Assembly (NCBI RefSeq): GCF_004364555.1
Contig: NZ_SOAM01000002.1
Location: forward strand, 930,001 to 994,000
DNA length: 64,000 nt
Origin: Amnibacterium kyonggiense
GTDB taxonomy: Bacteria; Actinomycetota; Actinomycetes; Actinomycetales; Microbacteriaceae
Reading direction: 5' to 3'
Shown here: in pieces, positions 56,891 to 64,000 of the stretch
How positions within the stretch are numbered: position 1 is the first letter of the stretch
Layout of the letters: the number at the start of each line of letters is the position of its first letter
Made by a program: the position numbers and the translations under genes
The notes under the pieces: model-generated
Told to the model about the DNA's origin: nothing
Databases searched by the model: none
What the model saw: the letters and a program-made list of their open reading frames with translations, nothing else

Positions 56891-58357
56891 TCAGGCCTCC
56901 GGCGTCGCGGCGGCCTTCTTGCGGGGCGCGCGCTTCTTCGGCGCGGGCTTCTCGGCCTCGGCCTCCGCGTCCGCCGCGTCGTCCGCGAGCTGCTCGGCCT
57001 CGACGACCGTGTCGAGCTCGGCGGCCGGCACGGTCTCGACCGGCGCGTCCGTCTCCTCGTCCGCCACGTCGGCCGGGTCGTTCGCGACGACGAACTCGCT
57101 GATGTCGACCGCGGCGCCGGTCGTGTCCACGACCTCGACCTTGCCGAGCAGGACGCCGATCGCCTTGCTGCGGGCGACCTCGCTGAACATCGACTGCAGC
57201 TGGTTGTTCTGCTGCAGGACCTCGATGAACTCCTGCGGCTGCATGCCGTACTGCTGCGCGGACTGCACGACGTACTGCGCGAACTCGTCCTGCGAGACGC
57301 CGACGTTCTCGACCTCGGCGACCTTGTCGAACAGCAGCTGCGAGCGGAACGCCTTCTCGGACGCCTCCTTCACCTCGGCGCGGTGCACGTCGTCCTCGAG
57401 GCGGTTCTCGCTCTCGAGGTGACGGTGCACCTCGTCCTCGATGAGGGACGCCGGCACGGGCACGTCGACCTTCGCGAGCAGCGCGTCGGCGACCTTGTCG
57501 CGGGCCTGCGAGACCTGCTCGAACTTCTTCTGCGACTCGACCTGGCGGCGGACGTCGGCGCGGAGCTCCTCGAGCGTGTCGAACTCGCTCGCCATCTGCG
57601 CGAAGTCGTCGTCGAGGTCGGGCAGCTCGCGCTCCTTGACGGCGAGGACGGTGACCGCGATCTCCGCCTCCTCGCCCTCGTGGTCGCCACCGAGCAACGT
57701 CGACTTGAACGTGGTCGACTCCCCCGCCGTGAGGGACTCGAGCGCCTCGTCGATGCCCTCGATCAGCTCGCCGGAGCCGATCTCGTAGGAGATCGCATTC
57801 GCGGAGTCGACCTGCTGGTCGCCGATCGTGGCGATGAGGTCGATCTGCACGAAGTCGCCGCTCTTCGCCGGGCGCTCGACGGTGCTGAGCGTGCCGAAGC
57901 GGCCGCGGAGCTCGTCGACCTGCTGCGCGATGTCCGCGTCGGTGACCTCGATCGGGTCGACGATCACGGTGAGCTGCTCGAGCGGCGGCAGCTCGATGTC
58001 GGGGCGCACGTCGACCTCGACGGTGACCTCGAGGTCGCCGGAGAAGTCCTTCGCGTCCGGCCAGGCGGTGATGTCCGCCTCCGGGCGACCGAGCGGCTGG
58101 ATGTCGTTCGCCGCGACGGCCTCGCGGAAGAAGCCGTCCAGGCCCTCGTTGACGGCATGCTCGAGCACCGCGGTGCGGCCGACGCGCTGGTCGATGATGG
58201 GAGGCGGCACCTTGCCCTTGCGGAAGCCGGGGATCTGCACGTCCTCGGCGATGTGGCTGTAGGCGTGGGCGATGCTCGGCTTGAGCTCGTCCGGCTTGAC
58301 GGAGATGGCGAGCTTGACCCGCGTCGGGCTCAGCTTCTCGACGGTCGTGGTGACCAT
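56891..58357 (-). CDS. tig: trigger factor (ribosome-bound chaperone)
   Basis: The 488-residue chaperone has the N-terminal ribosome-docking signature [14 protein letters not shown] near residue 44. The peptidyl-prolyl isomerase domain ([15 protein letters not shown]) and C-terminal chaperone arms follow. A basic-ended, Glu/Ala-rich tail ([14 protein letters not shown]) is an extension over the ~430 residues of E. coli. The ATG at 58357 follows GAGGAACACG. It lies directly downstream of tRNA-Pro on the same strand. Confidence 0.96.
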   Translation of the reverse strand: MVTTTVEKLSPTRVKLAISVKPDELKPSIAHAYSHIAEDVQIPGFRKGKVPPPIIDQRVGRTAVLEHAVNEGLDGFFREAVAANDIQPLGRPEADITAWPDAKDFSGDLEVTVEVDVRPDIELPPLEQLTVIVDPIEVTDADIAQQVDELRGRFGTLSTVERPAKSGDFVQIDLIATIGDQQVDSANAISYEIGSGELIEGIDEALESLTAGESTTFKSTLLGGDHEGEEAEIAVTVLAVKERELPDLDDDFAQMASEFDTLEELRADVRRQVESQKKFEQVSQARDKVADALLAKVDVPVPASLIEDEVHRHLESENRLEDDVHRAEVKEASEKAFRSQLLFDKVAEVENVGVSQDEFAQYVVQSAQQYGMQPQEFIEVLQQNNQLQSMFSEVARSKAIGVLLGKVEVVDTTGAAVDISEFVVANDPADVADEETDAPVETVPAAELDTVVEAEQLADDAADAEAEAEKPAPKKRAPRKKAAATPEA

Positions 58358-58420
58358 GGACGTGTTCCTCGATCCTTGTCGTACGTCGTGTTGCGCGTCC
58401 GGTCCGCGCACCGCTGTCGG

Positions 58421-58494
58421 TCGGGGCGACAGGATTCGAACCTGCGGCCTCCCGCTCCCAAAGCGGGTGCTCTACCAAGCTGAGCTACGCCCCG
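58421..58494 (-). tRNA. tRNA-Pro(TGG)
   Basis: A 74-nt cloverleaf: acceptor CGGGGCG/CGCCCCG with discriminator A, D-stem GCTC/GAGC, anticodon stem CCCGC/GCGGG with loop TTTGGGA (anticodon TGG), and T-stem GCAGG/CCTGT with one G-U pair. CCA is not encoded. Confidence 0.97.
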
Positions 58495-58589
58495 CGGAGG
58501 CGACCCTGGTGGGAGCGCCGCGGTGGGACCGGAAAACGACCGCCGGGAAGTCTAGCGAGTCCCGCGGCGAGCGCGCCCCGGACAGCGGC

Positions 58590-58623
58590 GGAGGGGCCGT
58601 CCCGATGCCGGGACGGCCCCTCC
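58590..58623. terminator. terminator after dps
   Basis: Perfect 15-bp stem GGAGGGGCCGTCCCG / CGGGACGGCCCCTCC with a 4-nt loop lies 16 bp after the dps stop. Confidence 0.8.
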
Positions 58624-58638
58624 GATGCTCGGGTCGAC

Positions 58639-59160
58639 TCAGTCGGTCGCGAGGTGGGCGGCGAGGAACCAGCGGTCCTCGACGAGCCCGCGCTCGATCT
58701 CGATGGCGACGTCCTGGCTGTTCAGGTCGATGTCGTCGAGACCCTCGACCGCTTCGCGGACGACGGCGACGGCCGCGTCGATCTGCGCGACGACCTGCTG
58801 GATCATCGGGCCGTAGTTCTGGAAACCGTCCTTCATCTCCGGCAGCGGGTTCTTGGCGGCGATGGTCGTCAGGCGGGCGTCGACCGGCAGGCCGAGGGCG
58901 ACGATGCGCTCCGCGGCGAGGTCGGCGTACTTGCCGGCGTGCTTCACGACCTTGTCGAGCAGCTCGTGCACGGCGATGAAGTTCTCGCCGCGGACGTGCC
59001 AGTGCGCCTGCTTGCCGTCGATCGCGAGCGCCTGCATGGCGATCACGACCGGCGCGAGGAACTGCTGCGAGCCGTTGATGTCCTCCGCGCTCGCCTGGGT
59101 CTGGTCCAGGACCGGCTCGGTCTTGGCCTCGACGTTGGTGGGCGTCTCGATGTTGCTCAC
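58639..59160 (-). CDS. dps: Dps-type ferritin-like DNA-protection protein
   Basis: The 173-residue mini-ferritin has the inter-subunit ferroxidase motif: QAHWHVRGENFIAVHELLDK and then DLAAERIVALG (His, Asp/Glu ligands). It stores iron and protects DNA from peroxide. The GTG at 59160 follows GGAAGGAC. The disordered first 25 residues could bind DNA. A terminator follows. Confidence 0.93.
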   Translation of the reverse strand: MSNIETPTNVEAKTEPVLDQTQASAEDINGSQQFLAPVVIAMQALAIDGKQAHWHVRGENFIAVHELLDKVVKHAGKYADLAAERIVALGLPVDARLTTIAAKNPLPEMKDGFQNYGPMIQQVVAQIDAAVAVVREAVEGLDDIDLNSQDVAIEIERGLVEDRWFLAAHLATD

Positions 59161-59240
59161 GTGGATGCTGTCCTTCCGTTCGTCGGGGACGATGGTGCCG
59201 AAGCCGTCTGAGCGGCCCGTGTGTGCGCGCTGTGCGCGAG

Positions 59241-59753
59241 TCAGGAAGCGGCGGCGTCCTCCGCCGGCTTCGCGCGCTTCGCGTACTCGGTCACCGCGAA
59301 GGAGCCGGCGACGCCGGCGACGAGGGCGAAGACGCCCGCGCCGAAGCCCCACTTCGACTTGCCGAAGATCGCGTCGATCGAGACGACGCCCGGTCCGTCG
59401 GAGGCGACGGCGACGGCCGCGGCCGCGAGCGCGGCGTTGAACTCCCAGCCTCCGTTGCTGTTCCAGACGCCGTTGCTGAGGTGCACCTTGCGCACCGCGG
59501 TGACCATCGTCGCGATGAGGCCGGCAGCGGCGACGGGGGTGGCGGCGCCGAGCGCGAGCGCGGCCCCGCCGAACGTCTCGGTCGCGGCGACGGCGACGGC
59601 GTTCTGCCGCGGCGGGTGGATCTCGAGGTTCTGCATCATCCCCTCGACGCCGTCGAGGCCGGGGCCGTCGAAGGCTCCGGTCAGCTTCTGCAGGCCGTGG
59701 CCCACGAACAGGCCGCCGACGGTGAGGCGGAGGAGCAGGGTGCCGAGCGCCAT
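59241..59753 (-). CDS. DoxX family membrane protein
   Basis: The 170-residue protein has four helices. The DoxX signature is TVGGLFVGHGLQKL near residue 12, with further conserved GALALGAATPVAAAGLIATM. DoxX-like proteins often work with redox partners, but the role is uncertain. The ATG at 59753 follows AGAGGGATCTC; the frame is open upstream to 59828 without conservation. It lies 80 bp upstream of dps on the same strand. Confidence 0.88.
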   Translation of the reverse strand: MALGTLLLRLTVGGLFVGHGLQKLTGAFDGPGLDGVEGMMQNLEIHPPRQNAVAVAATETFGGAALALGAATPVAAAGLIATMVTAVRKVHLSNGVWNSNGGWEFNAALAAAAVAVASDGPGVVSIDAIFGKSKWGFGAGVFALVAGVAGSFAVTEYAKRAKPAEDAAAS

Positions 59754-59835
59754 GAGATCCCTCTCTGTCATGAACGGAGTCGGGGGTGAATCTACGAGGA
59801 GCCACCTCCGAGTCCGCCGGTGCTCCACGAGGGCG

Positions 59836-60435
59836 TCAGGAGCCGGTGGGCGTCGACGGGCTCGCGCTCGGATCCCGATCGGCCTGGTCCAGCAGGACGG
59901 AGCCGTTGACCGCGTCGATGCGCACGTCGTGACGGAGTCCGTCCAGGAGGACGTCGCCGCGCCACACCACGCGGTCCTCGTACTCGTCGAGCTCGATCGC
60001 CGTGACCCGGCCGCCGGGTACCGCGGCGAGCATCCGCGTGTGCGCGGCGGCCAGCGTGATCGAGGCGGCGGCCACGAGGGCGCGGTTGGCGGACTCGACG
60101 TCCGCGTCGGTCGTGTCCGAACTCGGCCCGGCGACCACCGCTCCGTCGGTCGAGAGGTGCACCTCCTGCACCGAGCCGTCGGCGAGGACCACCCGGACGT
60201 CCCACTCCGTTCCGGCCGCCTCGTCGGCGACGGCGACGACCGTGCCCTCGCCGACCTCGCGCCGCGCGAGCGTCGCGATCACCGCCACGGTCGGTCCGGG
60301 CGCGACCGTCGTGGTGGGGGTCGGGGTGGTGGAGGTCAGCAGTGGCAGCGGCTGGCCCGGCGTGCACGCGGCGAGCGCGAGCGCGGTCAGCGGCGCGATC
60401 GCGGCGAGCGTCAGGATGCGGACGGATCGGCGCAC
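59836..60435 (-). CDS. lipoprotein with PepSY-like C-terminal domain
   Basis: The 199-residue protein starts with a lipoprotein signal ending in LALAAC (Cys about residue 20), then a Thr/Pro linker. Two PepSY-like units follow (VVLADGSVQEVHLSTDGAV and VTAIELDEYEDRVVWRGDVL). PepSY units may inhibit secreted peptidases. GGAGAACGCC precedes the GTG at 60435. Confidence 0.82.
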   Translation of the reverse strand: MRRSVRILTLAAIAPLTALALAACTPGQPLPLLTSTTPTPTTTVAPGPTVAVIATLARREVGEGTVVAVADEAAGTEWDVRVVLADGSVQEVHLSTDGAVVAGPSSDTTDADVESANRALVAAASITLAAAHTRMLAAVPGGRVTAIELDEYEDRVVWRGDVLLDGLRHDVRIDAVNGSVLLDQADRDPSASPSTPTGS

Positions 60436-60506
60436 GGCGTTCTCCTCAATGGGTGCTGCACATCGAACCGGTGCTCGCCGTACGTGCGCTGGGTGCACCG
60501 GGCCGC

Positions 60507-60905
60507 TCAGCGGGCGAGCGCCTCCCAGGGCGCGGTCGGCACGACGCCCTCCGCCAGGGCCGCGATCGCCGGGTCGAGCGCGACGAGGGCGTCCGCCTGA
60601 AGCCGGGTGACCGACAGGTACGCGGCCGGACCCGGGTCCTCGAGGTCGAGGGCCGCGGCGATCGTGAAGGCCGTCCGCATCGAGACCTTGTCGCCGAGGA
60701 CTCGCATCGGCGTGCTCGCGATGACCCGGACGAGGTCGAGCGCCTGCCGCTGCTCCCGCTCCCCCGCGCGCACCTGCGCGTAGAGGATGCGGAGGGCGTC
60801 GGAGCGGAGGATCGCGGGTGCGACCAGCTGGTCGCCGTCGGCTGCGCCGCGCCCCTCCTCAGCGAGCCGGATGGCGGCGAGGGCGTCGATGCCGAAACGC
60901 GTCAT
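60507..60905 (-). CDS. PIN-like domain protein
   Basis: The 132-residue protein resembles a PIN domain in outline: an early Asp in MTRFGIDALAA, the helix LVAPAILRSDALRILYAQV, and the late AAYLSVTRLQADALVALDPAI, where PIN nucleases have LVTAD. Key acidic residues are partly replaced, so RNase activity is doubtful. No antitoxin gene sits next to it. TACGAT ends 5 nt before the ATG at 60905, suggesting a leaderless message. Confidence 0.65.
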   Translation of the reverse strand: MTRFGIDALAAIRLAEEGRGAADGDQLVAPAILRSDALRILYAQVRAGEREQRQALDLVRVIASTPMRVLGDKVSMRTAFTIAAALDLEDPGPAAYLSVTRLQADALVALDPAIAALAEGVVPTAPWEALAR

Positions 60906-61031
60906 GCCTGATCGTACGAAGCGGCGACCTCCGGCCGCAGCCGCGCGGATGCCGCACCTGTTCGATCGGCCTGCGCTCGGCGTTCACCCGCGCAACCCGA
61001 GCGGTTCACCGGGGGCCCGTAGCCAGGAGGC

Positions 61032-61190
61032 GTGCTCCGACGTCGCCCCGCCGATGCCGTCCTGCTGCTCCTCGCCCTCGCCGTCATCGCCGGCGTGCTG
61101 CTCGCCGTGGTCCTGCTGCGGCAGACGGTGTCGGGCGACGGCCTGCCGCTGATCCCCGCGGATCTCGCCCGCATCGCGAGCGGGAGCTGA
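61032..61190 (+). CDS. 52-residue single-helix membrane protein
   Basis: The frame starts with GTG at 61032 and encodes a basic N-terminus, one helix (AVLLLLALAVIAGVLLAVVLL) and a short polar tail. It lies just before the acidic protein gene. AGGAGG is present, but abuts the start, and TAGCCA lies 6 nt upstream, so the initiation mode is unclear. Confidence 0.5.
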   Translation: MLRRRPADAVLLLLALAVIAGVLLAVVLLRQTVSGDGLPLIPADLARIASGS

Positions 61191-61240
61191 CCGCCGTGCC
61201 GCACAGCGCGGATGCCCGGCCGGCTGGCTACGGTCAGCGG

Positions 61241-61741
61241 GTGGATCGCCCGCAGGACGCATCGCCGGACCGCTTCGAGCTCGACGACGAGGAGGAGCAG
61301 GACGAGGACCTCGACGACGAGGACTTCGAGCTGCCGCCGGCGCATCCCGCGTTCCGCCGGATCTTCTCCGACCCGCTCTACGACGACCAGGGCGACGAGT
61401 TCGCGCCCTTCGGCTCGGACGAGGGCTGGGACGCGATGGCGGAGATCGTGGAGGACTTCACGCCCCTCGATCCCGATGTGACGCTGCGCGACCTCGCGGA
61501 AGACGTGCTGGAGCTCGAGGACGACGAGTTCGACGCGACCGGCCTGGACGAGACGGAGGACACCGACTTCGCCCTGCTCGGCGTCGGGTTCACGATCCTC
61601 CGACTGACCGGCCGCATCGACGACGAGGGCCGGCGCCGCCTGATCACCGCAGTCGCTCGGCAGCAGGAGCGCTTCGGCGACGAGCTCGCGACCCTCCGCC
61701 GCATCGCCGCCGACCTCGAGGAGCTGCCCGCCGAGGGCTGA
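61241..61741 (+). CDS. conserved acidic protein
   Basis: The 166-residue protein has a strongly acidic N-terminus (DDEEEQDEDLDDEDFEL), then a predicted helical rest with no known fold (GVGFTILRLTGRIDDEGRR). The GTG at 61241 is preceded by TACGGT (61229-61234), 6 nt away, and no Shine-Dalgarno, so it is probably leaderless. Its function is unknown. Confidence 0.72.
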   Translation: MDRPQDASPDRFELDDEEEQDEDLDDEDFELPPAHPAFRRIFSDPLYDDQGDEFAPFGSDEGWDAMAEIVEDFTPLDPDVTLRDLAEDVLELEDDEFDATGLDETEDTDFALLGVGFTILRLTGRIDDEGRRRLITAVARQQERFGDELATLRRIAADLEELPAEG

Positions 61742-61790
61742 GGCTCAGCGCAGCGCGGTCGCGACGAAGCATCGGCCGCGCCGGATGGGC

Positions 61791-62030
61791 TCAGAAGGAG
61801 CGGCGGTCCTCGTCGTCACCGAGGTCGAGCTCGAGTCGGAACCGCTCCATGCGGGCCCAGCCCATGAAGAGCGACACCGCGATGAACGCGTCCGCGATGA
61901 GCAGCATCACCGAGAAGATCCGCCCCTGCTCAGTCAAGGAGAAGAGCAGCAGGCAGACCGCGGCGACGGCGCCCGCCAGCAGGGCGCGCCACACCCAGAT
62001 GCTGTGTCCCCAGCGACGCTCGCTCGACAT
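61791..62030 (-). CDS. small two-helix membrane protein
   Basis: A 79-residue protein with two helices (VWRALLAGAVAAVCLLLFSL and VMLLIADAFIAVSLFMGWA) and an acidic tail. TACCCT at 62037-62042 ends 6 nt before the ATG at 62030, a leaderless arrangement. The function is unknown. Confidence 0.72.
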   Translation of the reverse strand: MSSERRWGHSIWVWRALLAGAVAAVCLLLFSLTEQGRIFSVMLLIADAFIAVSLFMGWARMERFRLELDLGDDEDRRSF

Positions 62031-62104
62031 GTGTCGAGGGTAGGAGCCCGTGCTTCGGGGCATCTGAACGGAGTCCGGCGGAGGCGAGGGCTATGGTCCG
62101 GACC

Positions 62105-62350
62105 GTGGATGAGGTGTCGCTGACCGCCGCGGAGGCGGATCTTGCGAACGCGATCCGTGCCGTCGACGCCCAGCTCGACGAACTGGCGGAGCGCGAGCGT
62201 CGCACGCTCGGATTCGGCATGCGCGCGGGCGGAGCCGGCGGCTGGTTCGCGCATCAGGCGGAGGACGAGCTGGACGCGCGGCGGGCGACGCTGCTGCAGC
62301 GCCGGGCCGAGCTCGCGGCGCAGCTGCGGCACCAGGTCGAGGGCGACTGA
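62105..62350 (+). CDS. small helical protein (coiled-coil)
   Basis: An 81-residue protein made largely of two charged helices (AVDAQLDELAERERRTLGF and ATLLQRRAELAAQLRHQV) separated by a Gly-rich turn (AGGAGGW). TATGGT (62092-62097) ends 7 nt before the GTG at 62105, suggesting a leaderless transcript; an in-frame ATG at 62093 overlaps that box and is less likely. It is divergent from the small two-helix membrane protein across 74 bp. Confidence 0.65.
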   Translation: MDEVSLTAAEADLANAIRAVDAQLDELAERERRTLGFGMRAGGAGGWFAHQAEDELDARRATLLQRRAELAAQLRHQVEGD

Positions 62351-62426
62351 CGTGGCATGCCGAGGACCGAGCCGGCAGGCATCGAACGCGAACCGGGTGA
62401 ACAGATCGGCTTCGTACGGTGCAGCG

Positions 62427-62606
62427 GTGGCTGCCTCCACCGTGGATTCCCTGCTGACCGAGTTGGAGGACGGAGTGGTGATGCCGGAGCAGGTCGTCCG
62501 TCGATCCCTCGCCTCGCGGCTGTCGCAGCTGGCGACCACGACGGTTCTCGCGGCCGTCGCGATCCTCGGCTCGATCCTGCTCTGCGAGCTGACCCGGAAG
62601 CGGTGA
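62427..62606 (+). CDS. 59-residue membrane protein
   Basis: Starts with GTG at 62427, 6 nt after TACGGT (62415-62420). A short soluble part (STVDSLLTELEDGVVMPEQV) is followed by a single helix (TTTVLAAVAILGSILLCEL) and a basic end. Similar small proteins follow. Function unknown. Confidence 0.58.
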   Translation: MAASTVDSLLTELEDGVVMPEQVVRRSLASRLSQLATTTVLAAVAILGSILLCELTRKR

Positions 62607-62629
62607 GCCCACGGGCCTACAGTCCGGGG

Positions 62630-62761
62630 ATGTCCAGGCCCTTCAAGCGCTCATCCCACCATGGCGTCCCGCCGCGTGGCGCGCACGTGCGACGGCGGCG
62701 CGCACTCGTGCTCGCGATGCTCGCTGCACTGCTGGGTGTCGTCGTGCTCGGCCGCGAGTAG
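62630..62761 (+). CDS. 43-residue membrane protein
   Basis: ATG at 62630, 6 nt after TACAGT (62618-62623), with no Shine-Dalgarno. A very basic N-terminus (AHVRRRRA) is followed by one helix (LVLAMLAALLGVVVLG) that ends the protein. It may be real or a chance frame; the -10 spacing matches its neighbours. Confidence 0.45.
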   Translation: MSRPFKRSSHHGVPPRGAHVRRRRALVLAMLAALLGVVVLGRE

Positions 62762-62808
62762 GCGGCGCACCGGCTCTCGCTGCCGCGGCAGAGCGGTAGC
62801 GTCCGACC

Positions 62809-63042
62809 GTGCCTGCCACCGTCGCGATGCTGCTCGTGATGATCGCCGTGCTGCTGCTCGGCCTGGTCGTCTTCTTCAGCGGCGTCGTGCAGGTCGTGAC
62901 CGCACGCCGACGATCAGCAGCGGTCGGAGTTCCGGTGGTCGCGACCGGCATCGGGCTCCTCATCGTGCTCGCAGCAGCGGTGATGCTCGTCGTGACCGCG
63001 ACCATGCACCTGACCGTCGTGTCCGTCACCGTCGTGCGCTGA
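62809..63042 (+). CDS. small two-helix membrane protein
   Basis: The 77-residue protein has two strong helices (MLLVMIAVLLLGLVVFFSGV and VVATGIGLLIVLAAAVMLVV). The GTG at 62809 is preceded by TAGCGT (62797-62802), 6 nt away, again leaderless. Function unknown. Confidence 0.68.
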   Translation: MPATVAMLLVMIAVLLLGLVVFFSGVVQVVTARRRSAAVGVPVVATGIGLLIVLAAAVMLVVTATMHLTVVSVTVVR

Positions 63043-63077
63043 GGGAGATCGGATGATCCGCCCAGGAGGATGACGTC

Positions 63078-63263
63078 GTGCATGCCTCCCTCGCGGTGAT
63101 CCTCGCCGCGATCCTGCTGCTCGTGGCCGTCGCGCTCATCGTCGTCGCGGTTCGCAGGAACGGCTGGAGAGGGACGCCGGCGAGCCTCCGGGAGCGCGTG
63201 TCGATCTACGTTCCCATCTCGGTCTGCGTCTCCCTAGCCGGCGTGCTGCTCCTCAGTCATTGA
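63078..63263 (+). CDS. small two-helix membrane protein
   Basis: The 61-residue protein has an N-terminal helix (AVILAAILLLVAVALIVVAV), an Arg-rich loop and a second helix (ISVCVSLAGVLLLSH). AGGAGG lies 9 nt before the GTG at 63078, so unlike its neighbours it uses a Shine-Dalgarno. Confidence 0.62.
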   Translation: MHASLAVILAAILLLVAVALIVVAVRRNGWRGTPASLRERVSIYVPISVCVSLAGVLLLSH

Positions 63264-63321
63264 CGAGGACGCCAGGGCGCGATCGCGGGAGGCTTCAGCG
63301 TGCGGAAGTTCGCGCCGAAGG

Positions 63322-63878
63322 TCAGTTCTGGAACTGCTCCTCGAACAGGGACGCGTAGGTCTTCGCCTGCGACGGCTTCAGGTCGCCTGCGACGCGGAGC
63401 AGGAACGACCCCTGAACCGTGTCGTACTCGGAGCCGAGGACCGGGCTCGCCTTCAAGATCTTCTGTATGTACTCGGACCGCTGCTTCGCGTCCGCGGGAC
63501 TCCCCCACTGCTCGACCATGGCGCCGCAGTCTGCACCGAGCCCGTCGCTGCATGCGGTCCTGGAGTCGTACAGCACCGCGGCGGAGACGTACCCGTTGGA
63601 GCGTCCGATCAACTTGTTCGGGTCGTTGTCCTCGGTGACCTCGACGACCTTCGCCACGTGCTTCGCGGAGGACCGGATCGCCTTCGCCGCGGCGGCTGCG
63701 TCAGCCGGACCGGGCGGGGTGGGCGTCGGCGTGGGGGTCGCCGCGGCGGTCACGGTCGCCACATTGGAGGTCACCTCGACGGCGCTCTCTGACGGCTCGT
63801 GGAGCAGCCGGTGAGCACGACCAGCACCCCCACGAGCCCCGTCATCGCGAGTGCCACCTCGGTCCTGCTCGTCCGCAT
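63322..63878 (-). pseudogene. lipoprotein gene split by a frameshift
   Basis: An ATG at 63878 opens a lipoprotein signal (VGVLVVLTGCSTSR) whose frame ends at a TGA at 63771. The following domain of about 150 residues (Thr/Pro linker TPTPTPTPPG, then helices ending SLFEEQFQN) continues in another frame to 63322. The open domain frame also reads back across the gap as PSESAVEV, a natural post-Cys linker. One missing G in the ACGAGCC at about 63803-63809 would join both into a single protein of ~185 residues. It could also be a genuine GTGA-overlapping pair, but a secreted domain would then lack its signal. No family was recognised. Confidence 0.7.
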
Positions 63879-64000
63879 CCGAATTGTGTACCCGACGGAC
63901 GGACCGTGAAGCAGGAGACGAAGCCGTAGGACCGCAGACCCAGACCTTTCCGACGTTGCCTTTGCCGCACCGAGCCGCCAGGCTGCGAGCGTGGTCGTCG
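63879..64000. other. right edge of window, no gene seen
   Basis: The last 122 bp hold no open coding pattern that I can support. TACACA at 63885-63890 may be the -10 of the lipoprotein gene. Confidence 0.4.

Noticed and set aside
60507-60905. VapBC-type toxin-antitoxin pair
   Set aside because: The PIN-like protein lacks some acidic residues and no small antitoxin gene is next to it.

Overview
The window is about 72% GC. It has GTG-rich starts, tightly packed genes with ATGA/GTGA overlaps, an actinobacterial translational T-box on ileS and lipoprotein and ribosomal-protein genes typical of the order. I read it as the chromosome of an actinobacterium, most likely a Microbacteriaceae member (Leifsonia/Rathayibacter/Clavibacter/Curtobacterium-like). 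Genus and species cannot be fixed from the sequence alone. Almost everything is core housekeeping; no phage, plasmid, insertion sequence or CRISPR array is visible.

Layout. 1-8.5 kb: a partial HerA-like helicase, then holA, comEC, comEA and leuS on the minus strand, and a DedA membrane protein. 8.6-12 kb: a four-gene osmoprotectant (OpuB/OpuC-type) ABC importer operon. 12-17.4 kb: App1-like phosphatase, a short variant glucose-6-phosphate dehydrogenase, an acyl-CoA dehydrogenase and a 14-helix drug exporter. 17.5-20 kb: tRNA-Ala(GGC), followed by a small accessory-looking block (metallo-beta-lactamase hydrolase, MarR regulator, CMD-like protein, VOC protein). 20-27.3 kb: rsfS, a large Pro/Gln-rich membrane-anchored protein, nadD, a small membrane protein, proA, proB, obgE, rpmA and rplU, all on the minus strand. 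27.4-37 kb: DUF4031, RNase E/G, VKOR, ndk, a DUF4233 protein, folC and ileS with its T-box leader. 37-41.8 kb: an MFS transporter, an alternative-form valS, a GNAT and an acidic protein. 41.9-45.4 kb: two paralogous small proteins, an ArsR regulator and a divergent M3 peptidase. 45.5-50 kb: clpX, two envelope-stress-like genes, clpP2 and clpP1. 50.2-56.4 kb: a complete Mrp Na+/H+ antiporter operon (AB fused, then C, D, E, F, G) on the plus strand, lying between clpP1 and tig. 56.4-60.9 kb: GNAT, tig, tRNA-Pro(TGG), dps, doxX, a lipoprotein and a PIN-like protein. 61-63.9 kb: a string of very small, mostly membrane proteins and one frameshifted lipoprotein.

Functional themes. There are three large class I aminoacyl-tRNA synthetases. 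Protein quality control is represented by tig, clpP1P2 and clpX. Late ribosome assembly and silencing genes sit together (obgE, rplU, rpmA, rsfS). Osmotic and ionic homeostasis is covered by the Opu importer and the Mrp antiporter.

The most striking genome-wide signal is initiation style. About sixteen genes have a TANNNT-like -10 box ending 5-7 nt before an ATG/GTG start and no Shine-Dalgarno, the signature of leaderless transcripts. Other points of interest are the near-textbook ileS T-box with its sequestered Shine-Dalgarno, two same-strand gene pairs with unusually long out-of-frame overlaps, a nested inverted repeat between VKOR and ndk, a frameshifted lipoprotein, and an Asp23-like protein fused to a long LEA-like helical tail.
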